64,000 nt of DNA from Andrena cerasifolii (Eukaryota; Arthropoda; Insecta; Hymenoptera; Andrenidae). The notes under the pieces are model-generated. The model had not been told where the DNA came from. It saw nothing but the letters and a program-made list of their open reading frames with translations, and searched no databases. The stretch covers positions 20,972-84,971 of the forward strand of contig NW_027484971.1 in NCBI RefSeq assembly GCF_050908995.1, given 5' to 3'. This document shows positions 1 through 15,300 of this stretch, one piece after another. The translations under genes were made by a program, and so were the position numbers. Positions within the stretch are counted from its first letter, which is position 1. Each line of letters starts with the position of its first letter.

Positions 1-1386
1 AAAACTGATATCGAAAATCTGATATTGAAAAACCGATATTGAAAAACCGATATTGAAAAACAAATATTGAAAAACCGATATTGAGAAACCGATATTGATA
101 AACCTATACCGAAAAACTGATATTGCAAAACCGATATTGAAAAACCGATATTGATTCCGATATTAGAACCGATATTCAAAAACCGATATTGAATCCGATA
201 TTAGAACCGATATTGAAAAACCGATATTGAAAAACCTATATCGAAAAACTGATATTGCAAAACCGATATTGAAAAACCGATATTTAATCCGATATTAGAA
301 CCGATATCGAAAAACTGATATTGCAAAACCGATATTGAAAAACCGATATTGAATCCGATATTAGAACCGATATTCAAAAACCGATATTGAAAACCAAATA
401 TTCAAAAACTGATATTGCAAAACCGATATTGAAAAACCGATATTGAATCCGATATTAGAACCGATATTGAAAAACCGATATTGAGAAACCGATATTGATA
501 AACCTATACCGAAAAACTGATATTGCAAAACCGATATTGAAAAACCGATATTGATTCCGATATTAGAACCGATATTCAAAAACCGATATTGAATCCGATA
601 TTAGAACCGATATTGAATCCGATATTAGAACCGATATTCAAAATCCGATATTGAATCCGATATTAGAACCGATATTCAAAAACCGATATTGAAAACCAAA
701 TATTCAAAAACTGATATTGCAAAACCGATATTGAAAAACCGATATTGAATCCGATATTAGAACCGATATTGAAAAACCGATATTGAAAAACCGATATTGA
801 AAAACTGATATTGCAAAACCGATATTGAAAAACCGATATTGAATCCGATATTAGAACCGATATTGAAAAACCGATATTGAATCCGATATTAGAACCGATA
901 TTCAAAAACCGATATTGAATCCGATATTAGAACCGATATTCAAAAACCGATATTGAAAAACAAATATTGAAAAACCGATATTGAAAAACAAATATTGAAA
1001 AACCGATATTGAAAAACAAATATTGAAAAACCGATATTGAAAAACAAATATTGAAAAACCGATATTGAAAAACAAATATTGAAAAACTGATATCGAAAAT
1101 CTGATATTGAAAAACCGATATTGAAAAACCGATATTGAAAAACAAATATTGAAAAACCGATATTGAGAAACCGATATTGATAAACCTATACCGAAAAACT
1201 GATATTGCAAAACCGATATTGAAAAACCGATATTGATTCCGATATTAGAACCGATATTCAAAAACCGATATTGAATCCGATATTAGAACCGATATTGAAA
1301 AACCGATATTGAAAAACCTATATCGAAAAACTGATATTGCAAAACCGATATTGAAAAACCGATATTTAATCCGATATTAGAACCGA

Positions 1387-4300
1387 TATCGAAAAACTGA
1401 TATTGCAAAACCGATATTGAAAAACCGATATTGAATCCGATATTAGAACCGATATTCAAAAACCGATATTGAAAACCAAATATTCAAAAACTGATATTGC
1501 AAAACCGATATTGAAAAACCGATATTGAATCCGATATTAGAACCGATATTGAAAAACCGATATTGAGAAACCGATATTGATAAACCTATACCGAAAAACT
1601 GATATTGCAAAACCGATATTGAAAAACCGATATTGATTCCGATATTAGAACCGATATTCAAAAACCGATATTGAATCCGATATTAGAACCGATATTCAAT
1701 CCGATATTAGAACCGATATTCAAAATCCGATATTGAATCCGATATTAGAACCGATATTCAAAAACCGATATTGAAAACCAAATATTCAAAAACTGATATT
1801 GCAAAACCGATATTGAAAAACCGATATTGAATCCGATATTAGAACCGATATTGAAAAACCGATATTGAAAAACCTATATCGAAAAACTGATATTGCAAAA
1901 CCGATATTGAAAAACCGATATTTAATCCGATATTAGAACCGATATCGAAAAACTGATATTGCAAAACCGATATTGAAAAACCGATATTGAATCCGATATT
2001 AGAACCGATATTCAAAAACCGATGTTGAATCCGATATTAGAACCGATATTGAAAAACCGATATTGAAAACCAAATATTGAAAAACTGATATTGCAAAACC
2101 GATGTTGAAAAAATGATATTTAAAAACCGATATTGAAAAACCGATATTGAAAAACAAATATTGAAAACCGATATTTAATCCGATATTAGAACCGATATTC
2201 AAAAACCGATATTGAAAACCAAATATTGAAAAACTGATATTGAAAAACCGATATTGAAAAACCGATATTGCAAAACCTATATCGAAAAACTGATATTGCA
2301 AAACCGATATTGAAAAACCGATATTGAATCCGATATTAGAACCGATATTGAAAAACCGATATTGAATCCGATATTAGAACCGATATTCAAAAACCGATAT
2401 TGAATCCGATATTGAAAAACAAATATTGAAAAACCGATATTGAAAAACAAATATTGAAAAACCGATATTGAAAAACAAATATTGAAAAACTGATATCGAA
2501 AATCTGATATTGAAAAACCGATATTGAAAAACCGATATTGAAAAACAAATATTGAAAAACCGATATTGAAAAACCGATATTGAATCCGATATTAGAACCG
2601 ATATTCTAAAACCGATATTGAATCCGATATTAGAACCGATATTGAATCCGATATTAGAACCGATATTGAAAAACCGATATTGAATCCGATATTAGAACCG
2701 ATATTGAAAAACCGATATTGAATCCGATATTAGAACCGATGTTGAAAAACCGATATTGAAAAACAAATATTGAAAAACTGATATCATAAAACCGAAATTG
2801 AAAAACCGATATTGAAAAACCTATATCGAAAAACTGATATTCCAAAACCGATATTGAATCCGATATTAGAACCGATATTGAAAAACCGATATTGAAAAAC
2901 AAATATTGAAAAACTGATATCGAAAAACTGATATTGAAAAACCGATATTGAAAAACCGATATTGAAAAACCAATAGTGAAAAACCTATATCGAAAAACTG
3001 ATATTGCAAAGCCGATATTGAGAAACCGATATTGAAAAACTTACATCGGAAAACTGATATTGCAAAACCGATATTGAAAAACCGATATTGAATCCGATAT
3101 TAGAACCGATATTGAAAAACCGATATTGAAAAACAAATATTGAAAAACTGATATCGAAAAACTGATATTGAAAAACCGATATTGAAAAACCGATATTGAA
3201 AAACCAATAGTGAAAAACCTATATCGAAAAACTGATATTGCAAAGCCGATATTGAGAAACCGATATTGAATCCGATATTAGAGCCGATATTCAATAACCG
3301 ATATTGAAAACCAAATACTGAAAAACTGATATTGAAAAACCGACATTGAAAAACCGATATTGAAAAACCTATATCGAAAAACTGATATTGCAAAACCGAT
3401 ATTGAAAAACCGATATTGAATCCGATATTAGAACCGATATTGAAAAACCGATATTGAAAAACAAATATTGAAAAACTGATATCGAAAAACTGATATTGAA
3501 AAACCGATATTGAAAACCAAATACTGAAAAACTGATATCGAAAAACTGATATTGCAAAACCGATATTGAAAAACCGATATTGAATCCGATATTAGAACCG
3601 ATATTCAAAAACCGATATTGAAAACCAAATATTCAAAAACTGATATTGCAAAACCGATATTGAAAAACCGATATTGAATCCGATATTAGAACCGATATTG
3701 AAAAACCGATATTGAGAAACCGATATTGATAAACCTATACCGAAAAACTGATATTGCAAAACCGATATTGAAAAACCGATATTGATTCCGATATTAGAAC
3801 CGATATTCAAAAACCGATATTGAATCCGATATTAGAACCGATATTGAATCCGATATTAGAACCGATATTCAAAATCCGATATTGAATCCGATATTAGAAC
3901 CGATATTCAAAAACCGATATTGAAAACCAAATATTCAAAAACTGATATTGCAAAACCGATATTGAAAAACCGATATTGAATCCGATATTAGAACCGATAT
4001 TGAAAAACCGATATTGAAAAACCTATATCGAAAAACTGATATTGCAAAACCGATATTGAAAAACCGATATTTAATCCGATATTAGAACCGATATCGAAAA
4101 ACTGATATTGCAAAACCGATATTGAAAACCCGATATTGAATCCGATATTAGAACCGATATTCAAAAACCGATGTTGAATCCGATATTAGAACCGATATTG
4201 AAAAACCGATATTGAAAACCAAATATTGAAAAACTGATATTGCAAAACCGATGTTGAAAAAATGATATTTAAAAACCGATATTGAAAAACCGATATTGAA

Positions 4301-5684
4301 AAACAAATATTGAAAACCGATATTTAATCCGATATTAGAACCGATATTCAAAAACCGATATTGAAAACCAAATATTGAAAAACTGATATTGAAAAACCGA
4401 TATTGAAAAACCGATATTGCAAAACCTATATCGAAAAACTGATATTGCAAAACCGATATTGAAAAACCGATATTGAATCCGATATTAGAACCGATATTGA
4501 AAAACCGATATTGAATCCGATATTAGAACCGATATTCAAAAACCGATATTGAATCCGATATTGAAAAACAAATATTGAAAAACCGATATTGAAAAACAAA
4601 TATTGAAAAACCGATATTGAAAAACAAATATTGAAAAACTGATATCGAAAATCTGATATTGAAAAACCGATATTGAAAAACCGATATTGAAAAACAAATA
4701 TTGAAAAACCGATATTGAAAAACCGATATTGAATCCGATATTAGAACCGATATTCTAAAACCGATATTGAATCCGATATTAGAACCGATATTGAATCCGA
4801 TATTAGAACCGATATTGAAAAACCGATATTGAATCCGATATTAGAACCGATATTGAAAAACCGATATTGAATCCGATATTAGAACCGATGTTGAAAAACC
4901 GATATTGAAAAACAAATATTGAAAAACTGATATCATAAAACCGAAATTGAAAAACCGATATTGAAAAACCTATATCGAAAAACTGATATTCCAAAACCGA
5001 TATTGAATCCGATATTAGAACCGATATTGAAAAACCGATATTGAAAAACAAATATTGAAAAACTGATATCGAAAAACTGATATTGAAAAACCGATATTGA
5101 AAAACCGATATTGAAAAACCAATAGTGAAAAACCTATATCGAAAAACTGATATTGCAAAGCCGATATTGAGAAACCGATATTGAAAAACTTACATCGGAA
5201 AACTGATATTGCAAAACCGATATTGAAAAACCGATATTGAATCCGATATTAGAACCGATATTGAAAAACCGATATTGAAAAACAAATATTGAAAAACTGA
5301 TATCGAAAAACTGATATTGAAAAACCGATATTGAAAAACCGATATTGAAAAACCAATAGTGAAAAACCTATATCGAAAAACTGATATTGCAAAGCCGATA
5401 TTGAGAAACCGATATTGAATCCGATATTAGAGCCGATATTCAATAACCGATATTGAAAACCAAATACTGAAAAACTGATATTGAAAAACCGACATTGAAA
5501 AACCGATATTGAAAAACCTATATCGAAAAACTGATATTGCAAAACCGATATTGAAAAACCGATATTGAATCCGATATTAGAACCGATATTGAAAAACCGA
5601 TATTGAAAAACAAATATTGAAAAACTGATATCGAAAAACTGATATTGAAAAACCGATATTGAAAACCAAATACTGAAAAACTGA
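1387..5684. repeat. Two abutting 2149-bp higher-order repeat copies
   Basis: The variant order from about 1387 to 3535 repeats directly from about 3536 to 5684 at an offset of exactly 2149 bp. Anchor blocks at 1443, 1999, 2654 and 3100 recur at 3592, 4148, 4803 and 5249. Only isolated substitutions separate the copies where I compared them, for example GATATTCAAT near 1694 against GATATTGAAT near 3843. The copies abut, as expected from unequal exchange. Boundaries are good to within a few monomers. Confidence 0.85.
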
Positions 5685-6142
5685 TATTGAAAAACCGAAA
5701 TTGAAAAACCGATATTGAAAAACCTATATCGAAAAACTGATATTGCAAAACCGATATTGAAAAACCAATATTGAAACACTTACATCGAAAAACTGATATT
5801 GAAAAACCGATATTGAAAAACCGATATTGAAAAACCGATATTGAAAAACCGATATTGAAAAACCGATATTGAAAAACCTATATCGAAAAACTGATATTGC
5901 AAAACCGATATTGAGAAACCGATATTGAATCCGATATTAGAACCGATATTCAAAAACCGATATTGAATCCGATATTAGAACCGATATTCAAAAACCGATA
6001 TTGCAAAAACGATATTGAAAAGCCGATATTGAAAAACCTATATCGAAAAACTGATATTGCAAAACCGATATTGAAAAACCGATATTGAATCCGATATTAG
6101 AACCGATATTCAATAACCGATATTGAAAACCAAATACTGAAA

Positions 6143-9100
6143 AACTGATATTGCAAAACCGATATTGAAAAACCGATATTGAAAAACTGATATTGCAAAA
6201 CCGATATTGAAAAACCGATATTGAAAAACCGATATTGAAAAACCAATATTGAAAAACTTACATCGGAAAACTGATATTGCAAAACCGATATTGAAAAACC
6301 GATATTGAATCCGATATTAGAACCGATATTGAAAAACCGATATTGAAAAACAAATATTGAAAAACTGATATCGAAAAACTGATATTGAAAAACCGATATT
6401 GAAAAACCGATATTGAAAAACCAATAGTGAAAAACCTATATCGAAAAACTGATATTGCAAAGCCGATATTGAGAAACCGATATTGAATCCGATATTAGAA
6501 CCGATATTCAATAACCGATATTGAAAACCAAATACTGAAAAACTGATATTGAAAAACCGACATTGAAAAACCGATATTGAAAAACCTATATCGAAAAACT
6601 GATATTGCAAAACCGATATTGAAAAACCAATATTGAAAAACTTACATCGAAAAACTGATATTGAAAAACCGATATTGAAAAACCGATATTGAAAAACCGA
6701 TATTGAAAAACCGATATTGAAAAACCGATATTGAAAAACCGATATTGAAAAACCTATATCGAAAAACTGATATTGCAAAACCGATATTGAGAAACCGATA
6801 TTGAATCCGATATTAGAACCGATATTGAAAAACCGATATTGAAAAACCAATATTGAAAAACTGATATCGAAAAACCGATATTGAAAAACCGATATTGAAA
6901 AACCTATATCGAAAAACTGATATTGCAAAACCGATATTGAAAAACCAATATTGAAAAACTTACATCGAAAAACTGATATTGCAAAACCGATATTGAAAAA
7001 CCGATATTGAATCCGATATTAGAACCGATATTGAAAAACCGATATTGAATCCGATATTAGAACCGATATTCAAAAACCGATATTGAAAAACCGATATTGA
7101 AAAACCAATATTGAAAAACTGATATCGAAAAACTGATATTGAAAAACCGATATTGAAAATCCGATATTGAAAAACCGATATTGAAAAACCGATATTGAAA
7201 AACCGATATTGAAAAACCGATATTGAAAAACCGATATTGAAAAACTGATATTGCAAAACCGATATTGAGAAACCGATATTGAATCCGATATTAGAACCGA
7301 TATTCAAAAACCGATATTGCAAAAACGATATTGAAAAGCCGATATTGAAAAACCTATATCGAAAAACTGATATTGCAAAACCGATATTGAAAAACCGATA
7401 TTGAATCCGATATTAGAACCGATATTCAATAACCGATATTGAAAACCAAATACTGAAAAACTGATATTGCAAAACCGATATTGAAAAACCGATATTGAAA
7501 AACTGATATTGCAAAACCGATATTGAAAAACCGATATTGAAAAACCGATATTGAAAAACCAATATTGAAAAACTTACATCGGAAAACTGATATTGCAAAA
7601 CCGATATTGAAAAACCGATATTGAATCCGATATTAGAACCGATATTGAAAAACCGATATTGAAAAACAAATATTGAAAAACTGATATCGAAAAACTGATA
7701 TTGAAAAACCGATATTGAAAAACCGATATTGAAAAACCAATAGTGAAAAACCTATATCGAAAAACTGATATTGCAAAGCCGATATTGAGAAACCGATATT
7801 GAATCCGATATTAGAACCGATATTGAAAAACCGATATTGAAAAACCAATATTGAAAAACTGATATCGAAAAACCGATATTGAAAAACCGATATTGAAAAA
7901 CCTATATCGAAAAACTGATATTGCAAAACCGATATTGAAAAACCAATATTGAAAAACTTACATCGAAAAACTGATATTGCAAAACCGATATTGAAAAACC
8001 GATATTGAATCCGATATTAGAACCGATATTGAAAAACCGATATTGAATCCGATATTAGAACCGATATTCAAAAACCGATATTGAAAAACCGATATTGAAA
8101 AACCAATATTGAAAAACTGATATCGAAAAACTGATATTGAAAAACCGATATTGAAAATCCGATATTGAAAAACCGATATTGAAAAACCGATATTGAAAAA
8201 CCGATATTGAAAAACCGATATTGAAAAACCGATATTGAAAAACTGATATTGCAAAACCGATATTGAGAAACCGATATTGAATCCGATATTAGAACCGATA
8301 TTCAAAAACCGATATTGAATCCGATATTAGAACCGATGTTGAAAAACCGATATTGAAAAACAAATATTGAAAAACTGATATCGAAAATCTGATATTGAAA
8401 AACCGATATTGAAAAACCGATATTGAAAAACAAATATTGAAAAACCGATATTGAAAAACCGATATTGAATCCGATATTAGAACCGATATTCTAAAACCGA
8501 TATTGAATCCGATATTAGAACCGATATTGAATCCGATATTAGAACCGATATTGAAAAACCGATATTGAATCCGATATTAGAACCGATATTGAAAAACCGA
8601 TATTGAATCCGATATTAGAACCGATGTTGAAAAACCGATATTGAAAAACAAATATTGAAAAACTGATATCATAAAACCGAAATTGAAAAACCGATATTGA
8701 AAAACCTATATCGAAAAACTGATATTCCAAAACCGATATTGAATCCGATATTAGAACCGATATTGAAAAACCGATATTGAAAAACAAATATTGAAAAACT
8801 GATATCGAAAAACTGATATTGAAAAACCGATATTGAAAAACCGATATTGAAAAACCGATATTGAAAAACCTATATCGAAAAACTGATATTGCAAAACCGA
8901 TATTGAAAAACCAATATTGAAAAACTTACATCGAAAAACTGATATTGAAAAACCGATATTGAAAAACCGATATTGAAAAACCGATATTGAAAAACCGATA
9001 TTGAAAAACCGATATTGAAAAACCGATATTGAAAAACCTATATCGAAAAACTGATATTGCAAAACCGATATTGAGAAACCGATATTGAATCCGATATTAG

Positions 9101-12100
9101 AACCGATATTGAAAAACCGATATTGAAAAACCAATATTGAAACACTTACATCGAAAAACTGATATTGAAAAACCGATATTGAAAAACCGATATTGAAAAA
9201 CCGATATTGAAAAACCGATATTGAAAAACCGATATTGAAAAACCGATATTGAAAAACCTATATCGAAAAACTGATATTGCAAAACCGATATTGAGAAACC
9301 GATATTGAAAAACTGATATTGCAAAACCGATATTGAAAAACCGATATTGAAAAACTGATATTGCAAAACCGATATTGAAAAACCGATATTGAAAAACCGA
9401 TATTGAAAAACCAATATTGAAAAACTTACATCGGAAAACTGATATTGCAAAACCGATATTGAAAAACCGATATTGAATCCGATATTAGAACCGATATTGA
9501 AAAACCGATATTGAAAAACAAATATTGAAAAACTGATATCGAAAAACTGATATTGAAAAACCGATATTGAAAAACCGATATTGAAAAACCAATAGTGAAA
9601 AACCTATATCGAAAAACTGATATTGCAAAGCCGATATTGAGAAACCGATATTGAATCCGATATTAGAACCGATATTCAATAACCGATATTGAAAACCAAA
9701 TACTGAAAAACTGATATTGAAAAACCGACATTGAAAAACCGATATTGAAAAACCTATATCGAAAAACTGATATTGCAAAACCGATATTGAAAAACCAATA
9801 TTGAAAAACTTACATCGAAAAACTGATATTGAAAAACCGATATTGAAAAACCGATATTGAAAAACCGATATTGAAAAACCGATATTGAAAAACCGATATT
9901 GAAAAACCGATATTGAAAAACCTATATCGAAAAACTGATATTGCAAAACCGATATTGAGAAACCGATATTGAATCCGATATTAGAACCGATATTGAAAAA
10001 CCGATATTGAAAAACCAATATTGAAAAACTGATATCGAAAAACCGATATTGAAAAACCGATATTGAAAAACCTATATCGAAAAACTGATATTGCAAAACC
10101 GATATTGAAAAACCAATATTGAAAAACTTACATCGAAAAACTGATATTGCAAAACCGATATTGAAAAACCGATATTGAATCCGATATTAGAACCGATATT
10201 GAAAAACCGATATTGAATCCGATATTAGAACCGATATTCAAAAACCGATATTGAAAAACCGATATTGAAAAACCAATATTGAAAAACTGATATCGAAAAA
10301 CTGATATTGAAAAACCGATATTGAAAATCCGATATTGAAAAACCGATATTGAAAAACCGATATTGAAAAACCGATATTGAAAAACCGATATTGAAAAACC
10401 GATATTGAAAAACTGATATTGCAAAACCGATATTGAGAAACCGATATTGAATCCGATATTAGAACCGATATTCAAAAACCGATATTGCAAAAACGATATT
10501 GAAAAGCCGATATTGAAAAACCTATATCGAAAAACTGATATTGCAAAACCGATATTGAAAAACCGATATTGAATCCGATATTAGAACCGATATTCAATAA
10601 CCGATATTGAAAACCAAATACTGAAAAACTGATATTGCAAAACCGATATTGAAAAACCGATATTGAAAAACTGATATTGCAAAACCGATATTGAAAAACC
10701 GATATTGAAAAACCGATATTGAAAAACCAATATTGAAAAACTTACATCGGAAAACTGATATTGCAAAACCGATATTGAAAAACCGATATTGAATCCGATA
10801 TTAGAACCGATATTGAAAAACCGATATTGAAAAACAAATATTGAAAAACTGATATCGAAAAACTGATATTGAAAAACCGATATTGAAAAACCGATATTGA
10901 AAAACCAATAGTGAAAAACCTATATCGAAAAACTGATATTGCAAAGCCGATATTGAGAAACCGATATTGAATCCGATATTAGAACCGATATTGAAAAACC
11001 GATATTGAAAAACCAATATTGAAAAACTGATATCGAAAAACCGATATTGAAAAACCGATATTGAAAAACCTATATCGAAAAACTGATATTGCAAAACCGA
11101 TATTGAAAAACCAATATTGAAAAACTTACATCGAAAAACTGATATTGCAAAACCGATATTGAAAAACCGATATTGAATCCGATATTAGAACCGATATTGA
11201 AAAACCGATATTGAATCCGATATTAGAACCGATATTCAAAAACCGATATTGAAAAACCGATATTGAAAAACCAATATTGAAAAACTGATATCGAAAAACT
11301 GATATTGAAAAACCGATATTGAAAATCCGATATTGAAAAACCGATATTGAAAAACCGATATTGAAAAACCGATATTGAAAAACCGATATTGAAAAACCGA
11401 TATTGAAAAACTGATATTGCAAAACCGATATTGAGAAACCGATATTGAATCCGATATTAGAACCGATATTCAAAAACCGATATTGAATCCGATATTAGAA
11501 CCGATGTTGAAAAACCGATATTGAAAAACAAATATTGAAAAACTGATATCGAAAATCTGATATTGAAAAACCGATATTGAAAAACCGATATTGAAAAACA
11601 AATATTGAAAAACCGATATTGAAAAACCGATATTGAATCCGATATTAGAACCGATATTCTAAAACCGATATTGAATCCGATATTAGAACCGATATTGAAT
11701 CCGATATTAGAACCGATATTGAAAAACCGATATTGAATCCGATATTAGAACCGATATTGAAAAACCGATATTGAATCCGATATTAGAACCGATGTTGAAA
11801 AACCGATATTGAAAAACAAATATTGAAAAACTGATATCATAAAACCGAAATTGAAAAACCGATATTGAAAAACCTATATCGAAAAACTGATATTCCAAAA
11901 CCGATATTGAATCCGATATTAGAACCGATATTGAAAAACCGATATTGAAAAACAAATATTGAAAAACTGATATCGAAAAACTGATATTGAAAAACCGATA
12001 TTGAAAAACCGATATTGAAAAACCGATATTGAAAAACCTATATCGAAAAACTGATATTGCAAAACCGATATTGAAAAACCAATATTGAAAAACTTACATC

Positions 12101-12309
12101 GAAAAACTGATATTGAAAAACCGATATTGAAAAACCGATATTGAAAAACCGATATTGAAAAACCGATATTGAAAAACCGATATTGAAAAACCGATATTGA
12201 AAAACCTATATCGAAAAACTGATATTGCAAAACCGATATTGAGAAACCGATATTGAATCCGATATTAGAACCGATATTGAAAAACCGATATTGAAAAACC
12301 AATATTGAA
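6143..12309. repeat. Higher-order repeat with 3168-bp period
   Basis: About 3 kb of variant order starting near 6143 recurs at an offset of 3168 bp. Anchor blocks at 6317, 6960, 7413, 7633, 7958 and 8539 recur at 9485, 10128, 10581, 10801, 11126 and 11707. Parts recur again 1286 bp further on (12412, 12993), and a third copy of the 6317 block lies at 13439. Edges are approximate. Confidence 0.8.
6312..6315. other. Paralogous unoccupied target site (CGAT)
   Basis: Sequence on both sides of these four bases equals the left and right flanks of the retroelement joined through one CGAT. Leftward identity is to 18056-18274 (offset 11959) and rightward to 32237 onward (offset 25925). It shows the site as it looked before insertion. 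Confidence 0.9.
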
Positions 12310-15300
12310 AAACTGATATCGAAAAACCGATATTGAAAAACCGATATTGAAAAACCTATATCGAAAAACTGATATTGCAAAACCGATATTGAAAAACCAA
12401 TATTGAAAAACTTACATCGAAAAACTGATATTGCAAAACCGATATTGAAAAACCGATATTGAATCCGATATTAGAACCGATATTGAAAAACCGATATTGA
12501 ATCCGATATTAGAACCGATATTCAAAAACCGATATTGAAAAACCGATATTGAAAAACCAATATTGAAAAACTGATATCGAAAAACTGATATTGAAAAACC
12601 GATATTGAAAATCCGATATTGAAAAACCGATATTGAAAAACCGATATTGAAAAACCGATATTGAAAAACCGATATTGAAAAACCGATATTGAAAAACTGA
12701 TATTGCAAAACCGATATTGAGAAACCGATATTGAATCCGATATTAGAACCGATATTCAAAAACCGATATTGAATCCGATATTAGAACCGATGTTGAAAAA
12801 CCGATATTGAAAAACAAATATTGAAAAACTGATATCGAAAATCTGATATTGAAAAACCGATATTGAAAAACCGATATTGAAAAACAAATATTGAAAAACC
12901 GATATTGAAAAACCGATATTGAATCCGATATTAGAACCGATATTCTAAAACCGATATTGAATCCGATATTAGAACCGATATTGAATCCGATATTAGAACC
13001 GATATTGAAAAACCGATATTGAATCCGATATTAGAACCGATATTGAAAAACCGATATTGAATCCGATATTAGAACCGATGTTGAAAAACCGATATTGAAA
13101 AACAAATATTGAAAAACTGATATCATAAAACCGAAATTGAAAAACCGATATTGAAAAACCTATATCGAAAAACTGATATTCCAAAACCGATATTGAATCC
13201 GATATTAGAACCGATATTGAAAAACCGATATTGAAAAACAAATATTGAAAAACTGATATCGAAAAACTGATATTGAAAAACCGATATTGAAAAACCGATA
13301 TTGAAAAACCAATAGTGAAAAACCTATATCGAAAAACTGATATTGCAAAGCCGATATTGAGAAACCGATATTGAAAAACTTACATCGGAAAACTGATATT
13401 GCAAAACCGATATTGAAAAACCGATATTGAATCCGATATTAGAACCGATATTGAAAAACCGATATTGAAAAACAAATATTGAAAAACTGATATCGAAAAA
13501 CTGATATTGAAAAACCGATATTGAAAAACCGATATTGAAAAACCAATAGTGAAAAACCTATATCGAAAAACTGATATTGCAAAGCCGATATTGAGAAACC
13601 GATATTGAATCCGATATTAGAACCGATATTCAATAACCGATATTGAAAACCAAATACTGAAAAACTGATATTGAAAAACCGACATTGAAAAACCGATATT
13701 GAAAAACCTATATCGAAAAACTGATATTGCAAAACCGATATTGAAAAACCAATATTGAAAAACTTACATCGAAAAACTGATATTGAAAAACCGATATTGA
13801 AAAACCGATATTGAAAAACCGATATTGAAAAACCGATATTGAAAAACCGATATTGAAAAACCGATATTGAAAAACCTATATCGAAAAACTGATATTGCAA
13901 AACCGATATTGAGAAACCGATATTGAATCCGATATTAGAACCGATATTGAAAAACCGATATTGAAAAACCAATATTGAAAAACTGATATCGAAAAACCGA
14001 TATTGAAAAACCGATATTGAAAAACCTATATCGAAAAACTGATATTGCAAAACCGATATTGAAAAACCAATATTGAAAAACTTACATCGAAAAACTGATA
14101 TTGCAAAACCGATATTGAAAAACCGATATTGAATCCGATATTAGAACCGATATTGAAAAACCGATATTGAATCCGATATTAGAACCGATATTCAAAAACC
14201 GATATTGAAAAACCGATATTGAAAAACCAATATTGAAAAACTGATATCGAAAAACTGATATTGAAAAACCGATATTGAAAATCCGATATTGAAAAACCGA
14301 TATTGAAAAACCGATATTGAAAAACCGATATTGAAAAACCGATATTGAAAAACCGATATTGAAAAACTGATATTGCAAAACCGATATTGAGAAACCGATA
14401 TTGAATCCGATATTAGAACCGATATTCAAAAACCGATATTGAATCCGATATTAGAACCGATGTTGAAAAACCGATATTGAAAAACAAATATTGAAAAACT
14501 GATATCGAAAATCTGATATTGAAAAACCGATATTGAAAAACCGATATTGAAAAACAAATATTGAAAAACCGATATTGAAAAACCGATATTGAATCCGATA
14601 TTAGAACCGATATTCTAAAACCGATATTGAATCCGATATTAGAACCGATATTGAATCCGATATTAGAACCGATATTGAAAAACCGATATTGAATCCGATA
14701 TTGAAAAACCGATATTGAATCCGATATTAGAACCGATGTTGAAAAACCGATATTGAAAAACAAATATTGAAAAACTGATATCATAAAACCGAAATTGAAA
14801 AACCGATATTGAAAAACCTATATCGAAAAACTGATATTCCAAAACCGATATTGAATCCGATATTAGAACCGATATTGAAAAACCGATATTGAAAAACAAA
14901 TATTGAAAAACTGATATCGAAAAACTGATATTGAAAAACCGATATTGAAAAACCGATATTGAAAAACCAATAGTGAAAAACCTATATCGAAAAACTGATA
15001 TTGCAAAGCCGATATTGAGAAACCGATATTGAAAAACTTACATCGGAAAACTGATATTGCAAAACCGATATTGAAAAACCGATATTGAAAAACAAATATT
15101 GAAAAACTGATATCGAAAAACTGATATTGAAAAACCGATATTGAAAAACCGATATTGAAAAACCAATAGTGAAAAACCTATATCGAAAAACTGATATTGC
15201 AAAGCCGATATTGAGAAACCGATATTGAATCCGATATTAGAGCCGATATTCAATAACCGATATTGAAAACCAAATACTGAAAAACTGATATTGAAAAACC

